This document shows, one piece after another, positions 33,451-39,555 of a DNA stretch of 39,555 nt (positions are counted from its first letter, which is position 1; every line of letters begins with the position of its first letter). Under the pieces are notes generated by a model. The model did no database searches. It saw nothing but the letters and a program-made list of their open reading frames with translations, and was not told the origin of the DNA. Location: assembly GCA_900550295.1 (NCBI GenBank), contig URRM01000005.1:1-39555 (forward strand), written 5' to 3'. The translations under genes were made by a program, and so were the position numbers. Source of the stretch: an uncultured bacterium. Lineage in GTDB: Bacteria > Cyanobacteriota > Vampirovibrionia > Gastranaerophilales > Gastranaerophilaceae.

Positions 33451-34728
33451 TTAAAATTCATCATCATAGAATTCAAATTCTAAATGTCCGACTACAACTG
33501 TATCACCGTCTTTGATGCCTTGTTTTCGAAGTTCATCAAACACGCCCATACCTTGCATTACGTTTTGTAAGCGTAATATTTGTTGACGGTTTCTGTCATC
33601 CGTAACACTTGCCAAACGTTTCAATTTACCACCCATAATGATAAATGCATCTTTTGCAACCTTAATAACTTCAAAACTGCTGTCGTCATTGTCATAAGCA
33701 CCTGTGTCTTCTTCTACAACAACGTCAGAAACTGGCTTTTCAATTTCATCAACTTTTTGAGCCATAAAATAAGTCAATTTATCAACATTTTCATGTGTTG
33801 CAGCAGAAATTAAGAATACATCATCTGCAACTTCTTTAAATTGTTTATAATAATTTTCTCTAGTTTCTTCATCAATTGCATCTATTTTATTCAGAGCAAC
33901 TATTTGATATAAATTAGCTAATCTGTCCGAATACTTAGCCAATTCATCATTAATTTTATCATAATTCTCCATCGGATTTTCTTGGGTCAAATCGACGATA
34001 TGAACTAAGAAACGGCATCTTTCAACGTGACGTAAAAAGTCATGACCTAAGCCGACACCTTCAGAAGCACCCTCAATCAACCCCGGAATATCAGCTACAA
34101 CATAACCGTCACCAGTTGGTTTTCTTACGACACCTAAATTTGGAACTAAAGTTGTAAACGGATAATCTGCAATTTTTGGTCTTGCTGAACTAATTGCACT
34201 GATAAATGTTGATTTACCTGCATTTGGCATACCTAATAAACCAACGTCAGCAATAAGCTTCAATTCTAATGCCAATTCTCTTTCAATTCCCGGTTCCCCA
34301 GGTTCACAATATTGAGGCGCACGTTTTTGAGGAGTACAGAATTTTGCATTACCTCGACCACCACGACCACCTTTTGCAATAATCACTTCTTGTCCGTCAT
34401 GAATTAAGTCAGCAATAATTTTATCTGTTTTTAAATCACGGACAACTGTCCCCGCCGGCACTTTAATTTTTAAATCAGCTCCGCTTTTACCATATTGGTT
34501 CTTGATTCTTCCGTTTTCACCGCTTTGAGCTTTAAAAACAGACTTATATTTAAAATCTAAAAGAGTTGATAAGCCTTCATCAGCAACTAAATAAATGTCA
34601 CCTCCACGTCCACCGTCACCACCGGCAGGTCCGCCTTTATCAACAAATTTTTCACGGCGCCAAGCAACTACACCGTTGCCACCGTGACCTGAAATAACTT
34701 TAATTTTTGCTTTGTCTATAAAATTCAT
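33451..34728 (-). CDS. obgE: Obg family GTPase
   Basis: 425 aa with all three parts: the Gly-rich Obg fold (FVDKGGPAGGDGGRGGD, GGRGGRGNAKF), the G domain (G1 GMPNAGKS 166-173, DIPGLIEG 213-220, NKID near 280), and a C-terminal OCT domain (FEVIKVAKDAFIIMGGKLKRLA). It assists 50S assembly and stress responses. The start is ATG 34728 (MNFIDKAKI, the conserved Obg start). It has no Shine-Dalgarno; a minus-strand TATAAT (34740-34735) ends 6 nt ahead. The start codon lies inside the palindrome shared with tsaD. Confidence 0.96.
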   Translation of the reverse strand: MNFIDKAKIKVISGHGGNGVVAWRREKFVDKGGPAGGDGGRGGDIYLVADEGLSTLLDFKYKSVFKAQSGENGRIKNQYGKSGADLKIKVPAGTVVRDLKTDKIIADLIHDGQEVIIAKGGRGGRGNAKFCTPQKRAPQYCEPGEPGIERELALELKLIADVGLLGMPNAGKSTFISAISSARPKIADYPFTTLVPNLGVVRKPTGDGYVVADIPGLIEGASEGVGLGHDFLRHVERCRFLVHIVDLTQENPMENYDKINDELAKYSDRLANLYQIVALNKIDAIDEETRENYYKQFKEVADDVFLISAATHENVDKLTYFMAQKVDEIEKPVSDVVVEEDTGAYDNDDSSFEVIKVAKDAFIIMGGKLKRLASVTDDRNRQQILRLQNVMQGMGVFDELRKQGIKDGDTVVVGHLEFEFYDDEF

Positions 34729-34753
34729 ATTTGTATTATAATACAAATATGAA
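34724..34753. promoter_or_regulatory. 30-bp perfect palindrome holding both divergent start codons
   Basis: Positions 34724-34738 and 34739-34753 are exact reverse complements. The centre contains overlapping TATAAT boxes on both strands (34737-34742 plus, 34740-34735 minus). CAT at 34726-34728 is the obgE start and ATG at 34749-34751 the tsaD start, each 6 nt from its -10. Both mRNAs should be leaderless, and the two promoters cannot be occupied together. Confidence 0.8.
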
Positions 34754-35786
34754 GAAAAAAAGTTTTTTTACAGGAAAAGAAGTTGAAATCGGCGAAGGTG
34801 CCGATAATATCATAATGGCAATCGAATCAAGTTGTGATGAAACAGCTTGCGCTATTGTAAAAAATGGGCGAGAAGTTCTTGCAAATGTTGTTGCCTCACA
34901 AATTAAAACCCACGCAAAATATGGTGGCGTAATCCCGGAAATTGCTGCACGTGAGCACTTAGATACAATTAATCCGGTTATTCAAGAAGCATTTGAAACT
35001 TCAGGTCTAAAACCTGAACAAATTGATGCTTTTGCCGGCACTGTTGGGCCTGGGTTGGTTGGGTGCTTGCTTGTAGGTCTAAACGCAGCTAAAACCCTTG
35101 CGCTTATTTATGACAAGCCTTTTATTGGTATTAATCACTTAAATGGTCACGTTAGTGCAAACTACCTAAATACAGATTTAAAGCCTCCTTTTGTGGCATT
35201 ATTAGTGAGTGGTGGACACACTCAAGTTCTAAATGTTAAATCAAACTCAGATATAACAATTATGGGTGAAACCATTGATGATGCGGTAGGTGAAGCTTAT
35301 GACAAGGTTGCAAGACTAATGGGCTTACCTTACCCTGGAGGAGCAACTCTTGATAAATTAGCCAAAGAAGGTAATCCACACGCATTCAAACTTCCTGAAG
35401 CGAAAGTTGACGGCTACAATTTCAGTTTTAGCGGCTTAAAAACAGCTGTATTGCGTTTGGTCAAATCATTTGCCGGTAAAGAATTACCTATAAATGACAT
35501 CTGCGCATCATTCCAAGAATGCGTAAGTTCAACCTTAGTAAAAAAGGTTAAAAAAGCTCTTGAAGAAACAGGTTATAAACAAGCCGTAATAGCAGGCGGT
35601 GTTGCGGCTAACAGCGAAATCCGCAAAAAAATGTTTGAATTAGAATCTTTAGGTATAAAGGTTCACGCTCCGGAAATGAAATATTGCACAGATAACGCTG
35701 CAATGGTAGCATCTAGCGCTTATTTCTTCACACATACATATGATGCCCCTGATACAGAGGTCTTTTCGAGAATTAAAAACTTATAA
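34749..35786 (+). CDS. tsaD: tRNA N6-threonylcarbamoyladenosine transferase TsaD
   Basis: 345 aa. ASKHA fold with the metal-binding HLNGH (H130, H134), AIESSCDETACAIV, GGVIPEIAAREH, LLVSGGHTQ, and the late KYCTDNAAM with its metal-binding Asp. It transfers the threonylcarbamoyl group to A37 of ANN-decoding tRNAs with TsaB and TsaE (not in the window). A 20-residue lead (KKKSFFTGKEVEIGEGADN) precedes the usual start. No Shine-Dalgarno; leaderless-type promoter in the shared palindrome. Confidence 0.95.
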   Translation: MKKKSFFTGKEVEIGEGADNIIMAIESSCDETACAIVKNGREVLANVVASQIKTHAKYGGVIPEIAAREHLDTINPVIQEAFETSGLKPEQIDAFAGTVGPGLVGCLLVGLNAAKTLALIYDKPFIGINHLNGHVSANYLNTDLKPPFVALLVSGGHTQVLNVKSNSDITIMGETIDDAVGEAYDKVARLMGLPYPGGATLDKLAKEGNPHAFKLPEAKVDGYNFSFSGLKTAVLRLVKSFAGKELPINDICASFQECVSSTLVKKVKKALEETGYKQAVIAGGVAANSEIRKKMFELESLGIKVHAPEMKYCTDNAAMVASSAYFFTHTYDAPDTEVFSRIKNL

Positions 35787-35800
35787 AAGGAGAGAATATA

Positions 35801-38800
35801 ATGAAAGCTTTGAAAATAAGTTTAATTACATTTGGTTCGCTTTTTGTAATTGTTTACTTGGCATTTTTACTTGCCATTCCTGCGTTTGTAAAGCTTGAAG
35901 ACTATAATTATGAGCTTAATAATGATAAAAATCCGGAACAAGGACTTATTATAAAATTTGAAAATGTAAGGGTTTCAACAACTTGGAACCTTTCTGCAGG
36001 TGTGAAAGTCGGTCAAATCAACGCTTTCTACAAAAGCGGAGAGAAATTTGCTCAAATTGACAATATTGATACGACAATCTCATTGCCATATTTAGTTTTC
36101 AAAAAAATAAAGATAAACAAAATCGCTATAGATAAGATTATCACTAGACTTGGCGTGGAAAAAGATGGTCATTTCACAATTGAAAAATTCATTCCTTCAC
36201 AAGATAAAAACTTCCAAAACACACAAACCACAATGGTTTTACCTTACGGACTTGAATTTTCAGAAAATATGCCTGACGTCGTTGTAAAAAAATACTCTAT
36301 AACCTTTATTGACAACATTACAGACAAACATTATGCATTAAAGGGTTCTAATTTCAAGGTTTGCGACTTTATTTTAAACAAAAAGATTAAATTTAAAGCG
36401 ATTGGTGAAATGCTTTTAGATAAACGCAAGCAAATAAGCTACGATTTAGACCTTACATCACTTGTAATGCCTGATTTTACAAACGTTTCACAAAAATCAA
36501 AAGACGAAAAAACTGCTCAATTCAACGTTATAACCATATTTAAAAACTTATACAAACTTAATTTAACAGCCGATATTAAAGCAATGGCAAAGCTTTCAGG
36601 TTCTATGGAAGACATAAAAACAGATGGTAAAATTAACATCTCAAACTTGTCTGCAATCGTGCAAGGAAAACAACTTCCGGCAAGTTCACTAAACCTAGAA
36701 CTAAAAGAAAAAAGCATTAAAATATTAGCAGATTTTTATACAGATATAAATGAAAAAGCGAGTATTGACGGTATTTTCAAATATGGAAATCGTCAATACA
36801 TTGATTTGAACGTAAAATCAAACAATCTGGAACTTAGAAACCTTTTTTCACTTGTAAATGCTGTTTTACCACTAGTTGGCGTAACTGACTTAAACGCAAT
36901 AAAGGCAAACGGTCAAATTAAAGCTAATTTTAATATTAAAAGTGACTTCAAAACCATTAATTCCAGTGGATTTTTGAAAGTTATAGATGCAAATATATAT
37001 TATAATTTATACAATGTTACATTGAAAAATATTCAGGCAGATATTGACTTCTCTTCAAATAGAATCAATATTTCAAAAGCTTCTGCAGACTTCAATGGTG
37101 CGCCACTATCGTTAAAGGGTGCAATTGATACGAATGCTTACGCAAATATCAGCATCTTAGCCGATAAAATTCCATTAAAGGCTGCATTACTTGCTATTGG
37201 ACAAATTCAGGCACTTAAAGAAAATAATATAAAATCGGGTAATATTACTCTAAACGGCGTTATAAAAGGCAAATTGGACTCTATTGTTCCTCAAATAAAT
37301 CTTGCCATTGAAAATATAAACCTATACAACAAACCAAATAAAACTACTGTCATACTTCCATTAGCAAAGGTTGATGCTACTACAAAGGGCGCTAAAGTTA
37401 ACGGAGCAGGACACATAAACGGTCTAAAGATTATTGTTAGTGGTTTACCGACATTTTCTATACCTCACTCTAAAATCAGTTTTAACGAAAAGGACATCAA
37501 CTTAGATTCTGTCTATGTTATGCTTAATAACTCGAAAATAGGGGTATTAGGTAAGGTAAAAAACTACTCTAATTCAGATTTAAGCATAAACATCACCGCA
37601 AAAGGCTTATTGGGAGCTAACGACATCCGTTCTTCTCTAGACAGAAGTATCAGAAATAATATTAAAGCAACAGGCAGATTACCAATTATAGCAAAGATTT
37701 CAGGCAATTCTAAAGTTCAAATAATCAACGCCCAAATATTGGCAAACAACACTAACCACCTATCAATTATAGATATAAACTCGCTAAAAGGCAAAACATC
37801 ATTGATTAACGCTGATTTAAAAATCGAGAACAATACCTTAAAAATCAATGATATCAGTATTAATTCATTATTTCACAACAACGGTATTACTGAAAACTTT
37901 AATGGAAATCTTTCAGGTTCAACTAAAGTTCTACAGGCAAAAGGCTCTATTAGTAACCTTTTCGGCAGAGTTCAAAACATTTCAGGCTTAAACATCTCAA
38001 TTCCAAATCAAGTAACTATAAGCGTTCCGACATTTACAAACTCTCAAGTTCAAATAAAAGGGGACTTGAATGTTTCAGGAACAGTCACAAACCCAGTAAT
38101 AACAGGGATGGTAAACATTCCTTATGCTTCTTTACCAAGCATTCAAACTGTTGGTAAAAATATAACTATAAATGCCACAAAGAACCTTATAGACGTGTAT
38201 TGCGGAAACATAAAAGTCGCAGATTCAGTAATGCAGATAATTGCAACAATGAACAGTAACTTCAATCGTGGAGTATACATACGTTCTATGACTTTTAACG
38301 CTGAAAACATCAATGCTGACAGTCTTATGAAGATGATTTCATTGCTTCCACAAAGTAATATTGCCCCTGGAACAGATGCAGGAGTAACAATTGCAAGCGG
38401 AAACGCAAAAGTAGAGCGAATTTCGTCAGGTACAATCGTTGCAACCAACGCTACATCTGACTTTAGCCTATACAACAACCTATTCAAATTAAACAATGTT
38501 AGCGCAAGTGCCTATGGGGGCAAGATTGCGGGTAATATCACATATAATTTGTTATACTCAAGTACCGGCATAAACCTTCAAGGACGCTACTTAAACGCCA
38601 ATTCGGCAATGTTTGCATGTACCGGAATGCGCAATTTAATGGACGGTTCACTTGATTTTGATGCCATAAACCTTACTGCAAGAGGCTTAACAGACATTCA
38701 AATCATGCAAAGCCTTAAGGGAAAAGTAAAATTCATTGTTTCTAACGGTCAAATGGGAGCTTTGGGTAAGCTAGAAAACTTGCTTTACGCACAAAATATT

Positions 38801-39499
38801 TTGGCTAATAACCTACTAAAAACAACAATGAGCGCCGTTGTAGGTGCCGTAAAAGTAAAGAAAACGGGTGAATTCAAGTACATAAAAGGTGCTGTTTCGC
38901 TATCTAACGGATGGGCAACCCTTGAAAGAATCCAAACATCAGGCCCTGCAATGAGTATGTACATAAAAGGACGAGTAAATATCTTGAATAACAGAGCTGA
39001 TTTAATTATCCTAGGACGCTTGTCTAATGAGGTTGTTAGCGTTTTAGGACCTATTGGAAACTTCTCTGTAAATAGCCTGATAGCCTCTATACCAAAGATT
39101 GGCACGGTTACTTCATCCCTTATAAACCAGATAACGACTAACCCTAGTGGTGAAAATTTGGCGCTATTACCTGATTTATCGCCGGCTCAAGCCAACACAA
39201 AAGAGTTTAAAGCAGCAATAAACGGTTCTTTAGAATCTACAAGCTCTGTATCGTACTTCAAATGGCTTGCAACACCTCAAGCAAGTTCTCAAACAAGTAC
39301 AACAACATCAACTCAGCCCAGTCAAGTTCAACAAAGTGCTCAACAAGTACTAAACACCGCTAGAACAAACGCACAGAACGCTATCAATAAGGTTCTAAAC
39401 CTTAACAACACTACATCAACACCTATGACACCTCCTGCAAATTCAAATAACAACGGAGTTGCAGACTTAATAAACAATTTACCAAACTTAAGTAATTAG
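35801..39499 (+). CDS. Giant AsmA-like envelope protein (1232 aa)
   Basis: An N-terminal membrane anchor (about 7-29) is followed by more than 1000 residues of repeating beta-rich segments (VxGxVxNPxxxGxxxIxxAxL style), as in AsmA/TamB/YhdP bridge-like lipid transporters. The AsmA-type C-terminal block is clear near 940-990: LMDGSLDFDAINLTARGLTD, then SLKGKVKFIVSNGQMGALGKLENLL. The last 80 residues are Gln/Ser/Thr/Asn-rich and disordered. It probably spans the periplasm and moves phospholipid between membranes, which implies a diderm. GGAGAG precedes ATG, 14 nt after tsaD. Confidence 0.82.
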   Translation: MKALKISLITFGSLFVIVYLAFLLAIPAFVKLEDYNYELNNDKNPEQGLIIKFENVRVSTTWNLSAGVKVGQINAFYKSGEKFAQIDNIDTTISLPYLVFKKIKINKIAIDKIITRLGVEKDGHFTIEKFIPSQDKNFQNTQTTMVLPYGLEFSENMPDVVVKKYSITFIDNITDKHYALKGSNFKVCDFILNKKIKFKAIGEMLLDKRKQISYDLDLTSLVMPDFTNVSQKSKDEKTAQFNVITIFKNLYKLNLTADIKAMAKLSGSMEDIKTDGKINISNLSAIVQGKQLPASSLNLELKEKSIKILADFYTDINEKASIDGIFKYGNRQYIDLNVKSNNLELRNLFSLVNAVLPLVGVTDLNAIKANGQIKANFNIKSDFKTINSSGFLKVIDANIYYNLYNVTLKNIQADIDFSSNRINISKASADFNGAPLSLKGAIDTNAYANISILADKIPLKAALLAIGQIQALKENNIKSGNITLNGVIKGKLDSIVPQINLAIENINLYNKPNKTTVILPLAKVDATTKGAKVNGAGHINGLKIIVSGLPTFSIPHSKISFNEKDINLDSVYVMLNNSKIGVLGKVKNYSNSDLSINITAKGLLGANDIRSSLDRSIRNNIKATGRLPIIAKISGNSKVQIINAQILANNTNHLSIIDINSLKGKTSLINADLKIENNTLKINDISINSLFHNNGITENFNGNLSGSTKVLQAKGSISNLFGRVQNISGLNISIPNQVTISVPTFTNSQVQIKGDLNVSGTVTNPVITGMVNIPYASLPSIQTVGKNITINATKNLIDVYCGNIKVADSVMQIIATMNSNFNRGVYIRSMTFNAENINADSLMKMISLLPQSNIAPGTDAGVTIASGNAKVERISSGTIVATNATSDFSLYNNLFKLNNVSASAYGGKIAGNITYNLLYSSTGINLQGRYLNANSAMFACTGMRNLMDGSLDFDAINLTARGLTDIQIMQSLKGKVKFIVSNGQMGALGKLENLLYAQNILANNLLKTTMSAVVGAVKVKKTGEFKYIKGAVSLSNGWATLERIQTSGPAMSMYIKGRVNILNNRADLIILGRLSNEVVSVLGPIGNFSVNSLIASIPKIGTVTSSLINQITTNPSGENLALLPDLSPAQANTKEFKAAINGSLESTSSVSYFKWLATPQASSQTSTTTSTQPSQVQQSAQQVLNTARTNAQNAINKVLNLNNTTSTPMTPPANSNNNGVADLINNLPNLSN

Positions 39500-39533
39500 G
39501 TTATTATTTAGCATTTATAACATTTGAGGCGGG

Positions 39534-39555
39534 GCTTGTTTCTGTAGAAACAAGC
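39534..39555 (+). terminator. Hairpin at the window end, probable terminator
   Basis: GCTTGTTTC and GAAACAAGC pair perfectly around TGTA, 35 nt after the AsmA-like stop. The window ends at the last paired base, so the expected T-run cannot be seen. Confidence 0.65.

Noticed and set aside
34729..34748. Extended starts giving both ObgE and TsaD the same first seven residues
   Set aside because: The extra codons cross the shared -10 boxes, and both proteins have normal family starts just inside.
1..39555. CRISPR array, tRNA or rRNA genes
   Set aside because: No regularly spaced repeats and no tRNA- or rRNA-like segments were found by reading; short tRNAs could be missed without a scan.

Overview
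The window is AT-rich DNA of a diderm bacterium using the standard code. Most of it is compact and looks chromosomal. The gene set (nifU-nifS, gatA and gatB, Skp/OmpH, AsmA-like protein, RseP, LspA, Obg, TsaD, rplJ-rplL with an L10 leader, a lone FliI-type ATPase) and the protein style recall uncultured gut Vampirovibrionia/Melainabacteria (Gastranaerophilales). That placement is inference from recalled family resemblance; no marker was aligned.

Positions 1-3800 are accessory: a decayed IS5-like transposase, a second ORF fragment, a small charged protein behind a palindromic promoter, and a leftward block of a LuxR-type HTH protein, a DUF1643 protein, a truncated DnaB-type ATPase and a WG-repeat protein. 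Two copies of one promoter motif (TGTC-N7-GACA, 12 bp from TATAAT) and a 42-bp perfect palindrome lie here. A cytosolic M2/M3-like metallopeptidase follows (3824-5434).

Positions 5752-18738 are mainly housekeeping. nifU-nifS (Fe-S assembly), an unknown protein and gatA run rightward. Leftward lie two GT-C glycosyltransferases, gatB, a GlmS-like isomerase without its glutaminase half, an anchored WG-repeat protein with an unusual cysteine pattern, Skp and a DHH phosphoesterase.

Positions 18812-22766 run rightward: fliI-like ATPase, exported NTF2-like protein, lspA, rluA-family pseudouridine synthase, LapA-like protein. Positions 22936-28120 run leftward and hold the least familiar unit: two related membrane proteins (341 and 786 aa) and a divergent GH13 enzyme without signal peptide. 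rplJ-rplL follow with a complete L10 leader and attenuator.

Positions 29523-39499 hold a comF-TPR-hypothetical operon, rseP, a lytic transglycosylase without signal peptide, the divergent obgE/tsaD pair, and a giant AsmA-like protein.

A recurrent theme is the leaderless-type start: at five genes (GT-C protein at 18738, fliI, NTF2-like, obgE, tsaD) the -10 hexamer ends exactly 6 nt before ATG with no Shine-Dalgarno. At obgE/tsaD both starts lie inside one 30-bp perfect palindrome. No rRNA, tRNA or CRISPR array was seen.
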